A DNA stretch of 63,434 nt from an uncultured Erwinia sp. (GCA_913775305.1 CAJYIY010000021.1:1-63434); one strand, 5' to 3'. Shown: positions 9,773-19,288, counted from the stretch's first letter. Numbers and translations: made by a program. The notes: a model not told the origin generated them from the sequence alone.

Positions 9773-10579
9773 TTAACGGTCTTTTCGCCAGGCATCGGCG
9801 GTCAGCGGTTCTCCGAAATGGCTGGTGATCAGGCGCTTAGTCAGTTCGTGTAGCGGACAGGCCAGCACATCGGCGGTGCCGCCACGTTCCACCACGGTAC
9901 CCTGATGCATCACCAGTACCTGATCGCTGATATGTTTCATCATGCCGAGATGCTGGGTCACATAGATATAGGCAATGCGATGCCGGTCCTGCAGCTCCAG
10001 CATCAGATTGATCAGCTGTGAACGCATCGACATATCCAGCGAGGCCAGCGCCTCATCGGCAACAATCACCTGGGGTTGCAGGATCAGCGCGCGGGCCAGG
10101 CCGATACGCTGTTTCTGCCCCGGGGCCAGCATATGCGGGTAATAGGCGGCGTGATCGCGCAGCAGTCCGACCTGGCGCAACGTGGCGATAATCCGCTTTT
10201 CGCGCTGCTGCGCATTCAGGTCGGTATTCAGCCGCAGAGGCAGCTCCAGAATCTGACTGATGCGCTGACGGGGGTTCAGTGAGTTAGAGGGATCCTGAAA
10301 AATCATGCGAATGCGCTGACTGCGGTAGCCGTAGTCGCCGTATTCCAGCGCACGATCGTCAATCCTCATTTCTCCAGAGGAGGGCGCAATCATCCCGCTG
10401 AGCATTTTAGCCAGCGTTGACTTGCCCGACCCATTTTCACCAATGATCGCCAGCGTCTGGCCCTCACGCAGGGTAAAGCTGACGTCTTTTACCGCCTCAA
10501 CGTGCTGCCGCCGAAACAGTCCGGTGCGATAACGGTAGGTTTTACTGAGGTTGCGCACTTCCAGCAGGGTTTCGCTCAT
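9773..10579 (-). CDS. sapF: Peptide/putrescine ABC transporter ATPase SapF
   Basis: A 268-residue ATPase of the Sap importer-type ABC transporter. The family is linked to resistance to host antimicrobial peptides in several Gram-negatives and to putrescine export in E. coli. Walker [10 protein letters not shown] is near residue 46, a somewhat unusual signature segment ([15 protein letters not shown]) follows, and Walker B is VIVADEAL. Length equals the E. coli protein. It overlaps the end of sapD by 4 nt (ATGA), so it is translationally coupled and is the last gene of the operon. Confidence 0.95.
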   Translation of the reverse strand: MSETLLEVRNLSKTYRYRTGLFRRQHVEAVKDVSFTLREGQTLAIIGENGSGKSTLAKMLSGMIAPSSGEMRIDDRALEYGDYGYRSQRIRMIFQDPSNSLNPRQRISQILELPLRLNTDLNAQQREKRIIATLRQVGLLRDHAAYYPHMLAPGQKQRIGLARALILQPQVIVADEALASLDMSMRSQLINLMLELQDRHRIAYIYVTQHLGMMKHISDQVLVMHQGTVVERGGTADVLACPLHELTKRLITSHFGEPLTADAWRKDR

Positions 10580-11571
10580 GACGTTTGCTCCGTGTTCAGC
10601 GGGAAGTGACAGGCGTAGAGGTGATTTTTCGAACCGGTCAGCCGTGGCGTTTCAATGCAGGTACGCTGCGCATAGGGACAGCGCGGCCCCAGACGGCAGC
10701 CAATCGGCAGATGCTCCAGTGACGGAATGGCACCCGGCAGCGTGTTCAGCCGACTTTTGTGTGGCAGTGAACGTCCAAAATCCGGCATCGCGCGGATCAG
10801 CGCCTGCGTATAGGGATGGTGTGGCGCAGCGATCAGCTCTTCACTAACGGCCGTCTCCACCGTCTGGCCGCAGTACATAACATTAATCTTATCAGCCCAG
10901 TGGCTCAGCATCTGCAAATCGTGGCTGATCAGCAAAATGGTGGTGTTGTTGTTCTGGTTCAACCGGGAGAGCAGACGGAAAATCTGTGCCTGGGTCGTCG
11001 CCTCCATGGCGTTGGTGGGCTCGTCGGCGATCAGCAGCCTCGGCTGGTTGGCCAGCGCAATGGCGATCATCACCTTCTGGCATTCGCCGTCGGTCAGCTC
11101 GTAGGGTAAGCTACGCATAATATCTTTGTGATCTTTAATGCCAACCCGGTGCAGCAGTTCGATCGCCCGATAGTGACGCCAGCGAAAACGCTGATACCAG
11201 CGACCTTTCCACGTGGAGCCGGGGATCGCCTGCTTAAGCTGGGTGCCAATACGCTCGGAGGGATCGAGGCAGGATTGCGGTTCCTGAAAAATCATCGAGA
11301 CGTTCTGCCCAACGATTTTACGTCGTTCGCGGGGAGAGAGGTGCAGTAAATCGATATCATTAAAACGCATGCGGTCAGCGGTAATACGCCAGTTATCCTT
11401 GGTGACACCGCAGATCGCCTTGGCGATCAGACTTTTTCCCGAGCCGGATTCACCCACCAGCCCGCGGATTTCACCTTCGGTCAGCGTAATACTGACGCGA
11501 TCGACCGCCTTGACCGGCCCGTCGGCGGTCATAAATTCAATGGTCAGATTTCGAATATCGAGCAGCGGCAT
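10576..11571 (-). CDS. sapD: Sap ABC transporter ATPase SapD
   Basis: A 331-residue ATPase partner of SapF on the cytoplasmic face of the SapBC channel. It has Walker A GESGSGKS near residue 40, a Q-loop [12 protein letters not shown], the degenerate signature [12 protein letters not shown] and Walker B LLIADEPT. The C-terminal oligopeptide-transporter extension carries the cysteine cluster [14 protein letters not shown] typical of Opp/Dpp/Sap ATPases. E. coli SapD is additionally linked to Trk potassium uptake. Its start overlaps the sapC stop by one base. Confidence 0.95.
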   Translation of the reverse strand: MPLLDIRNLTIEFMTADGPVKAVDRVSITLTEGEIRGLVGESGSGKSLIAKAICGVTKDNWRITADRMRFNDIDLLHLSPRERRKIVGQNVSMIFQEPQSCLDPSERIGTQLKQAIPGSTWKGRWYQRFRWRHYRAIELLHRVGIKDHKDIMRSLPYELTDGECQKVMIAIALANQPRLLIADEPTNAMEATTQAQIFRLLSRLNQNNNTTILLISHDLQMLSHWADKINVMYCGQTVETAVSEELIAAPHHPYTQALIRAMPDFGRSLPHKSRLNTLPGAIPSLEHLPIGCRLGPRCPYAQRTCIETPRLTGSKNHLYACHFPLNTEQTS

Positions 11572-12461
11572 TATTCAACTCCTGCAACGATGGCCCGGCG
11601 CACGCCGTCACCCAACAGGTTGACGATCAGCACACAAAGCATAATCGCTGCGCCGGGTAACATCACGGTCCAGGGCGCAACGTAGATCAATTCCAGCGAG
11701 TCACCCAGCATGGCGCCCCATTCCGGCGAAGGCAGTTGAGCCCCCAGATCGAGAAAGCCCAGCGCGGCAATATCGAGAATGGCCATCGACAGCGCGCGGG
11801 TGAATTCGCTCACCAGCTGCGCAAGAATATTCGGTAAAATCGCGTGCCACAAAATGTCCAGACTGCTGGCCCCGTCCAGCCGTGAGGCCACCACATACTC
11901 CTTTTCCAGCTCATCATGCACCGCACTGTAAATAGCACGCACCAGCCTGGGCAGGATCGCCAGAAACACCGCCAGCATGGCGTTTTCCAGCCGCGGCCCC
12001 ATAAATGCCACCACGATAATTGCCAGCAGCAGGGAGGGAATGGAGAGCAGGGTGTCCAGCACGTGGTTCATCACCGCCGAACGCAGACCGTGAGTTAATC
12101 CTGCCAGTACGCCCAGCAGCATGGCACAGAGGGCAGCAGCCAGGGTCACGACGATCGCCGATCCTACGGTGGGCGCCGCGCCGCTCAGCAAACGGCTGAG
12201 CAAATCCCGCCCGAGATCGTCGGTACCGAGGAAGAACGAAACGTCGCCGTAGCGGGACCACGATGGTGGCAGCAGTTGATAGCCGAGGAACTGCTGATCG
12301 ATGCCGTAAGGCGCAATCAGCTGACCAAAAATGCACAGCAGCAGGACGCCGCCAAAGCTGTACAGGCCGATCATGGCGGTGGTGTCATGATAAAACAGCC
12401 GCCACGTGTGGTTCAGCGGGCTGGGGGGGCGCTTCTCAGCGTAGATATTATCGGAGGGCAT
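11571..12461 (-). CDS. sapC: Sap ABC transporter permease SapC
   Basis: A 296-residue inner-membrane permease with a first transmembrane segment near residues 30-55 and a BPD-type permease domain (EAA-loop region [12 protein letters not shown]...[12 protein letters not shown]). In relatives sapC overlaps the end of sapB. Here the start codon is the last shared element before a 4.25 kb insertion, so the AAGGA ribosome site that sits inside sapB is no longer upstream. The present 5' flank shows no obvious Shine-Dalgarno. The reading frame is intact, but expression of sapCDF must now depend on sequences inside the island. Confidence 0.95.
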   Translation of the reverse strand: MPSDNIYAEKRPPSPLNHTWRLFYHDTTAMIGLYSFGGVLLLCIFGQLIAPYGIDQQFLGYQLLPPSWSRYGDVSFFLGTDDLGRDLLSRLLSGAAPTVGSAIVVTLAAALCAMLLGVLAGLTHGLRSAVMNHVLDTLLSIPSLLLAIIVVAFMGPRLENAMLAVFLAILPRLVRAIYSAVHDELEKEYVVASRLDGASSLDILWHAILPNILAQLVSEFTRALSMAILDIAALGFLDLGAQLPSPEWGAMLGDSLELIYVAPWTVMLPGAAIMLCVLIVNLLGDGVRRAIVAGVE

Positions 12462-12463
12462 AC
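12450..12463. repeat. Attachment-core direct repeat, sapC side
   Basis: ATCGGAGGGCATAC, identical to 16700-16713. It covers the sapC start codon and the ancestral sapB 3' end. Flanking bases differ on both sides, giving an exact 14 bp repeat as expected for attL/attR of a tyrosine-recombinase element. Confidence 0.8.
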
Positions 12464-12623
12464 GAAGCCGCTTTATGTGTCTGAATTATGTTTAACATTT
12501 TTTTAATTTTACCTTTAATCAATATCTTACATTGAATTTGCGCTTCGATTCTCTTTATATTTTTTAGTCTGATTCGCTACAATTTATAGGTTTTGTTTAC
12601 ACTATTGTGTATATCAAAAATGA

Positions 12624-13021
12624 GTGTACACATTGCTCACAGACACAAAGCTCAGGAAGTCTACTGGCAAGTGTCGTGACCAGGTTGTAACCATTTCAGA
12701 CTCACACGGCCTCAATGTCAGGCTTTCAAAATCTGGCGGAGTAACTTTCTCTACTGCTTTCGCCGGGAAAATAAACCCTTCCAACTCCGCACAGGAGATT
12801 ATCCGTCGATTACTCTGTTACAAGCAAGGGAACGAAGGCAGCAATTACGCACCTGGATTACAGAAGGTTACGATCTGCGTAGACAGGTCGTGTCTGAAAG
12901 AATGCAAAATGTTGAAGCTCTCACTGTCGAAGCCGCCGATGAGTATTGGGAGAGCGATTATGCCAAACCCAAAGGACTTATAAAAACTCATAAGAACAGG
13001 CAATCGTTTGAAAACATGTGA
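12624..13021 (+). pseudogene. P4-type tyrosine integrase remnant
   Basis: The frame begins near a GTG and reads LTDTKLRKSTGKCRDQVVTI followed by SDSHGLNVRLSKSGGVTF, the arm-type DNA-binding domain of P4-like integrases. A frame change follows, then RQQLRTWITEGYDLRRQV and TVEAADEYWESDYAKPKG, the linker and start of the core-binding domain. The reading stops soon after. The catalytic domain (R..HxxR..Y) is absent. It is next to the sapC-side att repeat, as in P4-like elements. Confidence 0.7.
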
Positions 13022-13565
13022 TGCCAGTTCATCAGTGCAGCCTGTTCGTCGTGTCCTGCGCCACCTAAGTGGCGATAAAGTCGCTAAATTCCGTAACGAT
13101 TTGCCAGGAAAGAAAACCACTCATTAATCGACTCTTTAGAACGATCTGTGATTCGCTCTTTAGTCCGCACTGAATCTTTATAAAGTTTTGTTTTTTTGTA
13201 GTATTTTTATCAATTTCAGGCGCTCTGAGTTAGCGAGGCAGGTGCCAAACTTATCAAAAGCAAAACCTGAGCGCTCACCGGTTTTATTGAGAATTCTTTT
13301 ATCTGTTCTGCGGTGTACATTGCCATCGTCATAGCCTCATTTGGTTACTTGAAAAAGGGTGATTAACAGGGCTGGAAACTATCTACCCTGGGTGGCAATA
13401 TCCTGCCAACCGCCAGGACTACACACAGCATTCGTAAACCGTTCCTGCTTTTAAGCACATCAGGCGAGGTGCCTCCTGTTATTCTCCTACAACAAGTATT
13501 CGGATAATCTGGATGACTCTGGCCTAAACAGTTGAAATCGAGTGGAACTACTTTCTTTGAGAAAT
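13022..13565 (+). other. Degenerate interval inside the sap island
   Basis: No intact gene is seen. A short frame before 13125 ends VAKFRNDLPGKKTTH followed by a stop and looks like the C-terminus of a lost protein that I cannot name. The rest is AT-rich and without recognisable signals. Confidence 0.4.
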
Positions 13566-14057
13566 ATGATTCTATCCTTGGCGTTGATCCTGCCGATAAC
13601 GTCAAGCGCTTCTGATGCTTTAAAGCAGCCAAACAGCGACCTGAGTGAAGGCATTGAAACGTTCTTAATCGCCTGCGACGGCATGCCTCAACAAACAACC
13701 ATCGACATGGATGAATGTATGGGGGATCAATTAGCTAAGGTCGAATGGGTTAAGGACAAGTACCTGACAACCGTAATATATCGTTTAAAACAAGAGAACA
13801 AAGATGATCCGCAGCGCCTGCAACAACTGGCAACTGCTTTTGACAATGAAACTAAAGCGTGGACTGATTTAATAGATAAGGCTTCAGCGTCAGTGAAAAT
13901 TGATTCCGCAGGAGGAACAATCGCTGGGGCATGATCTACAAAGCGCCAAATTGGCCTGCTTGAATTACAAGTGCATGACATATGGGATCACTGGTTACGA
14001 TATGAGGATTTGACACCGCCACTGTTACCTGAGCCAGGGTTTAAATCTGACCAATAG
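13566..14057 (+). pseudogene. Secreted DUF1311 / LprI-like protein, frameshifted
   Basis: It starts MILSLALILPITSSASDA, a signal peptide, then has a region with two cysteines (IACDGMP and DECMGDQLAKVEW) like the lysozyme-inhibitor LprI N-terminal (DUF1311) family. After a probable one-base deletion near 13930 the reading moves to another frame with KRQIGLLELQVHDIWDHW and TPPLLPEPGF, which looks like the family's C-terminal end. An upstream in-frame GTG at 13542 is less likely, because the ATG at 13566 begins the signal peptide directly. The function is lost if the frameshift is real. Confidence 0.5.
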
Positions 14058-14066
14058 TCATCCAGA

Positions 14067-14384
14067 TTGTTGAAGAGCAAAGTGTTCAACGGGCGCTTAT
14101 TTAATACGTTGGCTGGTTACTTACCCACCTCAGGTAGTGATGACCCGCTCTGTGTTATGTGTCAGGAACAGGGGGATACGCCGACGAACAACATGGCTGC
14201 AGCGACTTTCTTCCCACGCCTCAAAGGTAAGCCGACCCCGATCAATGTAGCGCAGCCACAAGACTTAACCACCGATTTGCCAGCGACTAAATCCGTTACT
14301 GCTGGTCCTGCTCTGTTCCTTTCGGTTGAGGCAGCAGGTGGCGTTACGCCATACACCCATCACTTTAGTGCTCAACTGGTTTAA
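14067..14384 (+). pseudogene. Fragment resembling Ig-like phage tail protein
   Basis: The last about 45 residues contain SVTAGPALFLSVEAAGGVTP, a motif typical of the bacterial Ig-like domain at the C-terminus of lambda-type major tail proteins. The preceding part is unrecognised and may be out of its original frame. The tryptophan-containing core that normally follows (YxW) is missing. It probably reflects decayed tail-gene DNA; it sits before another tail-like fragment. Confidence 0.35.
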
Positions 14385-14581
14385 GTTATTTATGGAGCGC
14401 AAGGCGTCAAAGTAGGCGTAGAAGATTCCCTGCTTCAATGGAGCAAGGACCCTTCTGGCGACCATGAGCAAAACGATCCCTTTGCAGGACTTGAAGCATT
14501 TTTTTGTTCCGCCTCCATTAGTTGCTCACGGTTAAAATTCAATCAAATGATAAGAATTTAAAATAGGAAGAGAAGATAATA

Positions 14582-14611
14582 TTGTTATATTGTAACTTTT
14601 TATGTTATTAT
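14582..14611 (+). promoter_or_regulatory. Sigma70-type promoter for the lipoprotein gene
   Basis: TTGTTA and TATTAT are separated by 18 bases, 31 bp upstream of the lipoprotein start, in very AT-rich DNA. AAGGAA provides the ribosome site. Confidence 0.5.
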
Positions 14612-14642
14612 GTTTCTAGTTGTAATGAAGGAAACTTAACAG

Positions 14643-15056
14643 ATGAAAAAAATGTTTTTGGCTTTATTTGGCGCATGCTTACTCTCTGGTTGCGCCACTA
14701 TTGTGGGTGATGACACGCAGTTAATACAAGTAAACAGTGATCCGGCGGGAGCCGACTTCCAGGTGAAAGACGAATCTGGCCGCGTCGTTGCTCAAGGTAA
14801 AACTCCGCAAGGAGTTACACTGGCAAAATCAGACGGCAGTTACTTCGGTAAGAAAAGTTATCAAGTAACTCTTTCTAAGGACGACTACACTCCGGTGACT
14901 TTACCTATTAAAGCCAATGCAAATGGTTGGTACATCGGTGGTAATATTGTATTTGGCGGTCTTATTGGATGGTTGGCAGTTGATCCATTCAACGGCGGAA
15001 TGTACACATTGAAGCCTAAAGAAACAAACGTAATTTTGGCACCTCAGGTTAAATAA
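14643..15056 (+). CDS. Island-borne lipoprotein, function unknown
   Basis: A 137-residue lipoprotein. The signal sequence MKKMFLALFGACLLSGCATI carries the lipobox LSGC with Cys17. The mature part, with DPAGADFQVKDESGRVVAQG and later KTPQGVTL, resembles the PEGA-type carboxypeptidase-like fold. A hydrophobic, glycine-rich segment (GGNIVFGGLIGWLAVDPFNG) lies near the end. Similar short lipoproteins are common in prophages and secondary islands. The mature protein starts Ala-Thr, without the Asp+2 inner-membrane retention signal, so outer-membrane localisation is likely. It has its own promoter, ribosome site and terminator and is undamaged, in contrast to its neighbours. Confidence 0.8.
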   Translation: MKKMFLALFGACLLSGCATIVGDDTQLIQVNSDPAGADFQVKDESGRVVAQGKTPQGVTLAKSDGSYFGKKSYQVTLSKDDYTPVTLPIKANANGWYIGGNIVFGGLIGWLAVDPFNGGMYTLKPKETNVILAPQVK

Positions 15057-15112
15057 CTCATAGCTATCACAGGCCGATAACTACTGAATCCTGGTACCAG
15101 TAATTATTACAG

Positions 15113-15131
15113 ACCCGCTACGGCGGGTTTT
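15113..15131 (+). terminator. Intrinsic terminator of the lipoprotein gene
   Basis: ACCCGC and GCGGGT form a perfect 6 bp stem with a 4-base loop (TACG) followed by thymines. Confidence 0.75.
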
Positions 15132-15151
15132 GTATTACACAGGATAAATGC

Positions 15152-15472
15152 ATGGCGACGCTACGTGAGTTAATCATAAAAATTTCTGCAAACTCATTAG
15201 ATTTTATCCAGATAATTTATAGATTAAAAAATCGTTTATTTGAAAGGTGCAAATTTAATGTTATTAATTTTCATAAAATCAAAGGGTTAGTTGTTTTATC
15301 AGAAATATTGTTGCACCCTATGGAATGGTTCGACGCAGCTGATATGATTGTTAAAGGTATGGAAGGCGCTATTGTTGCCAGGGGCGCGACCTGTAACTTC
15401 GAGCGTCTGATGGACGGTCCTGACCTAATGAAATTTCCAGAATTTTTCGATGCGATTATCAGCCACATGTAA
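15152..15472 (+). CDS. Chimeric ORF: tape-measure start fused to unknown tail
   Basis: A 106-residue frame with a good ribosome site (AGGA, 7-base spacing). The first 15 residues, MATLRELIIKISANS, match the start of lambda-family tail tape-measure proteins, which are normally about 700-1000 residues long. The rest (ending DLMKFPEFFDAIISHM) is unrelated to that family and unrecognised. It looks like a deletion fusion joining the 5' end of a tape-measure gene to the 3' end of another phage gene. Whether the product is used is unknown. Confidence 0.4.
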   Translation: MATLRELIIKISANSLDFIQIIYRLKNRLFERCKFNVINFHKIKGLVVLSEILLHPMEWFDAADMIVKGMEGAIVARGATCNFERLMDGPDLMKFPEFFDAIISHM

Positions 15473-15533
15473 GATGTGCTGACCTGTTACCCGTTGATAA
15501 AACACGGTACGATTCATTCTGCCAGGATGCGAG

Positions 15534-16268
15534 TTACAGCATGAAAAACTCGTCTAGCGCCGCCATTGACGCTTTTCGTTCAGCAAGGAGCGCGATCTTG
15601 TCCGGCTCTGAAAGATGTGAACCGGGTGTAGGAAGAGCAGAAGTTGTGTCCTCGCGCCAACGATTAAAAAGAGTACTGCTAACGAACTCCGGGGTCTGTT
15701 TCTTCAGTAGCTGAGCCAGCTCGATATGCATAGCAATAACTGGATTGACCTTAGAATATTTAAAACCTGAAGAGGGATGGTTTACTACAGCAACCGGTAC
15801 GCTTCCAGCAAACGACCTAATACGATTGCCGTTACGTAGACTGAAGCAGATAATCAAATCCGGTGCCAATATTGTCAGGACTTCGGTAAATGCCTTCTCA
15901 CTGCGATTCCAGACTTCTGGAGGAGGCGCGACGCGGCTGCGCGGTAGAAATTCCTGCAAAAAGTTGTAATATGCAACGCTGTTCCAGAACTCCTTTCTTT
16001 GTGTGCCGGTGAAGCGCTGTCTGACGTTCTGAACAGCAGACATTATTAAGGTAAAATGCTTTTGTCGTCGAAGCTTACCGGTTGCCCGAGGGTGCATCTC
16101 ACCCAAAGCAAACGTTTTAACGATTTCAGGAGTGACTGTTGGACGCTCATGCTGCTTATCAGCATAGTGAGATTCGCACACCATAAGTATGCGCAATCCG
16201 CGATACCCTTTCTCATAGTGGAGACCGACCCAGGGTGAAAAGCGGACGGTACTTTTAATTATTGTCAT
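15534..16268 (-). CDS. Uracil-DNA-glycosylase-fold-like protein, possible defence gene
   Basis: An intact 244-residue frame. Features resemble a group of uncharacterised proteins distantly related to the uracil-DNA glycosylase superfamily. These are an early LRILMVCESHY motif (residues 25-35), a central FWNSVAYYNFLQEF, then PPPEVWNRSEKAF, a strand LAPDLIICF and the C-terminal VNHPSSGFKYSKVNP, whose HPS recalls UDG motif B. Members of this group are often cargo of phage-related islands. There is no signal peptide, and a moderate GGGAGT ribosome site precedes the ATG. It is the only intact minus-strand gene of the island and lies next to the sapB-side border. Substrate and role are not known. 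Confidence 0.55.
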   Translation of the reverse strand: MTIIKSTVRFSPWVGLHYEKGYRGLRILMVCESHYADKQHERPTVTPEIVKTFALGEMHPRATGKLRRQKHFTLIMSAVQNVRQRFTGTQRKEFWNSVAYYNFLQEFLPRSRVAPPPEVWNRSEKAFTEVLTILAPDLIICFSLRNGNRIRSFAGSVPVAVVNHPSSGFKYSKVNPVIAMHIELAQLLKKQTPEFVSSTLFNRWREDTTSALPTPGSHLSEPDKIALLAERKASMAALDEFFML

Positions 16269-16697
16269 ACATAGTTACTCCCAAATCACACGAACACAGA
16301 TGTCTCTAAAATATCAGAATTAATTATTCTCTTTAAACTGGTATCCGACTGAATGCGATGCGCCTAATTATTAGGCAGCCTGACAGTCTGCTCCAGACAT
16401 ATAGCCAGCTGGAAAAAGATTATAAATGGTAAGTGCAGGAGTACTACTGCGGTATATGAGACGGTACCTCGAAAGCTGTGATGTTACAGATTTGGTCGTG
16501 ATAAACATTCATAAAAAAACCTAAAGACGGGCTTTCTCATCTTTAAGTGGCCGCTGCTCCCTACCATCACCATACGTACACGACGCTTCACAAACCCTTT
16601 TGACGATGAGTATATCAAAGTGTTTTTTTAAGGTTCGTAACCGTATGTCAACATCAAATTGACTGATATTAATCAATTTTAACTTCAGCGCCTGCGC
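16269..16697. other. Non-coding border of the sap island
   Basis: No gene is seen in 429 bases. Near 16513-16550 the minus strand can fold a weak AAAGA/TCTTT hairpin followed by seven thymines, a poor terminator candidate. The last 80 bases are AT-rich and run into the sapB-side attachment repeat. Confidence 0.45.
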
Positions 16698-17663
16698 TCA
16701 TCGGAGGGCATACCATTCCTTATGCTTCAGCGGGTTGGTCATAGCACCCAGGATATCTGCCAGCACGTTTACCGCGATCACCAGCGCGCCAACCACCATT
16801 ACGCCAGCGGAAATTGCCGCGTAATCCTGCTGGCGAATGGCGTTAATCAGCCAGCGGCCCAGGCCCGGCCAGCTGAACACCACCTCGGTGATCATCGCCA
16901 GCGTCAGCATGGTGGAAAACTGCAATCCCAGACGCGGGATCACCGGCGGGACGGCGTTGTGCAGCACGTGGCGGCGAATGATGGTAAACAGTGACAGGCC
17001 GCGGGTTGCCGCTGCTTTAACGTAGTTCTGCTCCATCACTTCGCGGGTACTGATGCGCAGCAGGCGAATGACCTCGGTAGTGGGGGCAACCGACAGCGCG
17101 GCGACCGGCAGGATCATATGAGTGAGGGCGCTGATAATCATCTCGTGCCGCCACGGAGAATCGGAAAGAAACGCATCGATCAGCGCAAAACCAGTAATAT
17201 TTTTAACCGGATAAAGCAGGTCGAAACGTCCGGATACCGGCAGCCAGCCAAGATTGAGCGAAAAAAACAGCGTCAACAGCAGCGCCAGCCAGAAAATCGG
17301 CAGGGAGAATCCCAGCAGTGCAATGGCACTCAGCAGCTTATCCTGCCATTTATTGCGCATTACGCCGGCGATAATGCCCAGCGGAATGCCGATCAGCATC
17401 GCCAGCGTAAAGGCCATAAAACAGAGTTCCAGCGTGGCGGGAAAGACCTCGCGCAGCTGCTGGTTGATTGACTGGCCGTTAATGCTCGATACCCCGAAGT
17501 CCAGCTGCAAAATACCTGTAAACCAGAACCACCAGGCATCGAACAGCGACGCGCCCTGCAGCGGGGCATGGGGGGTAAAATAGCTGAGGCTGAAGCCGAT
17601 CAGCGTCAGCATAAACAGGGTCACAACAAAAAGCACCAGTCGGCGCAGAGTATAGATAATCAC
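16698..17663 (-). CDS. sapB: Sap ABC transporter permease SapB
   Basis: A 321-residue inner-membrane permease that pairs with SapC. The first transmembrane segment is at residues 8-30, and the BPD permease domain includes EAA-loop residues [21 protein letters not shown]. The C-terminus HKEWYALR is intact; the stop codon is contributed by the inserted element through the att repeat. The gene starts 4 nt before the end of sapA, so sapAB remain coupled while sapCDF are cut off. Confidence 0.95.
   Translation of the reverse strand: MIIYTLRRLVLFVVTLFMLTLIGFSLSYFTPHAPLQGASLFDAWWFWFTGILQLDFGVSSINGQSINQQLREVFPATLELCFMAFTLAMLIGIPLGIIAGVMRNKWQDKLLSAIALLGFSLPIFWLALLLTLFFSLNLGWLPVSGRFDLLYPVKNITGFALIDAFLSDSPWRHEMIISALTHMILPVAALSVAPTTEVIRLLRISTREVMEQNYVKAAATRGLSLFTIIRRHVLHNAVPPVIPRLGLQFSTMLTLAMITEVVFSWPGLGRWLINAIRQQDYAAISAGVMVVGALVIAVNVLADILGAMTNPLKHKEWYALR
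16700..16713. repeat. Attachment-core direct repeat, sapB side
   Basis: ATCGGAGGGCATAC, the second copy of the repeat at 12450-12463. It encodes the last sapB codons. The element supplies the adjoining bases, so sapB ends at TGA instead of the ancestral TAA with no change to the protein. Confidence 0.8.
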
Positions 17664-19288
17664 GGTGATGTCTCCCCACCGTTGTCGCGATGGACACCGG
17701 CGAATGACGCATTGCCAAACGGACTCAGTACCAGTCCTTTAATATCATGACGGTAGGCCTGTAGCCGCAGCGAATAGGCCAGCGGCAGCACCGGCAGCTC
17801 TTTTGCCAGCAGCGCCTGCGCGCGGTCGTAATAGTCGATGCGGGTCGCCAACTGCTGGGAGAGCAGCGCCCGATGCACCAGGTCGTCGAATTCCGGGCTG
17901 CACCAGTGCGCGTAGTTAGTCTGTGAAGCAATGGCCGCACAGCTGAGCAGCGGTCGGAAGAAACTGTCGGGATCGTTACTGTCGGTGGACCAGCCGGTGA
18001 GGGTCAGATCGTGATTCATCTCCATCAGGCGCGCCTCCTGGAAGCGGCCATCGACCTGCACAATCGTGACCTGCACGCCAATCTGCGCCAGATCGGTCTG
18101 CAGCAGCTCAGCGGTTTTCATCGGGCTGGGGTTCCACGCCTGGGAAGCGGATGGCACCCACAGAGTGAGCTGAAGGTTTTCAATGCCCAGCGCTTTCAGC
18201 GTTTCCCGCGCCTTCTGCGGATTATAAGGGGTGATGCGTGCATCGGTATCATAGGCCCACGATGCGCGCGGCAAAATCGAGGCCGCCGTTTCCGCCGTGC
18301 CGTAAAAAATCGACTCCATCAGGCGTTCGTTATTAATGCCCAGTGCCAGAGCCTGGCGGACTTCGACGCGATCGAGCGGCGGTTTACGGGTGTTGAACGC
18401 CAGATAGGCGGTATTCATGCCCGGTCGCAGCGTCAGACGCAGGCGCGGATCGTCGCGCAGAATAGAAATCTGGCTGGCGGCAGGATAGGCCAGCACATCA
18501 CATTCACCGGTCAGCAGTTTGGATAAGCGGCCGGTCCCTCCCGCGCCGAGATCGATCACCACCTGCGACATACGCGGCGTGCCTTTCCAGTAGTTCTCGT
18601 TACGCTGCAGGCGAATATACTGCCCGGCGCGATACTCACTGAGCATAAACGGGCCGGTGCCCACCGGCTCACGGTCCAGTTGCTCCTGGCGATCGCGTCG
18701 GGTCAGCGAATCGGCATATTCCGCCGACAGAACGGGCGCATAGTGAGTGGCGAGATGCCAGAGGAACGAAGCATCCGGACTGTTCAGGCGAATCTCAACG
18801 GTATTTTTATCCAGTTTTTTTACGCTCTGAACGGCGTCGGAGAACTGCAGGCTGTCGAAATAGGGATAGCTGCCGCCGTTAACGTTGTGCCAGGGATGCT
18901 GGCGATTGAAGACCCGTCCAAAGCTGAATACCACATCATCGGCATTCATTGGCCTGGTTGGCGTAAACCAGGCGGTGCGCTGGAAGGCAACCTTCTGCCG
19001 CAGATGGAAGCGGTAGGTCGCCCCGTTATCCAGCACTTCCCAGCGTTCGGCCAGTTCAGGGATCAGCCGGTAGGTGTAAGGATCAACGTCGAGCAGGCGG
19101 TCGTAAAACTGTGCGGCAAGGGTATCTACCACCAGTCCGCCGCTGGCCATCTGCGGATTAAAGGTGTTCATCACGCCGTTGACGCAATAGACGAAACCGC
19201 TCTGGCGGATATCGCCGGGCGTTGCTGACCACGCCTGGGCAGTGAACACGCCGAGGCCGAGTAACAGGGTGGAAAATAGTTTGTGCAT
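17660..19288 (-). CDS. sapA: Sap transporter periplasmic binding protein SapA
   Basis: A 542-residue substrate-binding protein of the peptide/nickel family. The Sec signal peptide ends in ...AQAWSA near residue 22. Family segments follow: [28 protein letters not shown] and the hinge region [13 protein letters not shown]. In Salmonella and Haemophilus SapA binds cationic antimicrobial peptides. It is the first gene of the operon; its promoter must lie in 19289-19450 on the minus strand. Confidence 0.95.
   Translation of the reverse strand: MHKLFSTLLLGLGVFTAQAWSATPGDIRQSGFVYCVNGVMNTFNPQMASGGLVVDTLAAQFYDRLLDVDPYTYRLIPELAERWEVLDNGATYRFHLRQKVAFQRTAWFTPTRPMNADDVVFSFGRVFNRQHPWHNVNGGSYPYFDSLQFSDAVQSVKKLDKNTVEIRLNSPDASFLWHLATHYAPVLSAEYADSLTRRDRQEQLDREPVGTGPFMLSEYRAGQYIRLQRNENYWKGTPRMSQVVIDLGAGGTGRLSKLLTGECDVLAYPAASQISILRDDPRLRLTLRPGMNTAYLAFNTRKPPLDRVEVRQALALGINNERLMESIFYGTAETAASILPRASWAYDTDARITPYNPQKARETLKALGIENLQLTLWVPSASQAWNPSPMKTAELLQTDLAQIGVQVTIVQVDGRFQEARLMEMNHDLTLTGWSTDSNDPDSFFRPLLSCAAIASQTNYAHWCSPEFDDLVHRALLSQQLATRIDYYDRAQALLAKELPVLPLAYSLRLQAYRHDIKGLVLSPFGNASFAGVHRDNGGETSP

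Larger units (their letters stand above)
12464..16713. mobile_element. Integrated, partly decayed element between sapB and sapC
   Basis: A 4.25 kb AT-rich block interrupts the otherwise tightly overlapping sapBC junction. It is bounded by the 14 bp direct repeat. A degenerate P4-type integrase starts 160 bp inside the sapC-side border and reads inward, the usual geometry for such an element. Inside are a frameshifted DUF1311-type gene, phage tail scraps, an intact lipoprotein gene and an intact UDG-like gene. Removing one repeat copy together with the block restores an overlap in which sapB ends at TAA and sapC starts 14 nt earlier. It is interpreted as a small integrative element or satellite prophage remnant, no longer able to excise by its own integrase. 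Confidence 0.8.

Noticed and set aside
12593..12616. ACAC-TATT-GTGT palindrome upstream of the integrase remnant
   Set aside because: Only 4 bp arms in AT-rich DNA, too weak to call an integrase arm site or operator.
13363..13698. Minus-strand frame of 111 codons in the sap island
   Set aside because: Antisense to the DUF1311-like gene and without start signals.
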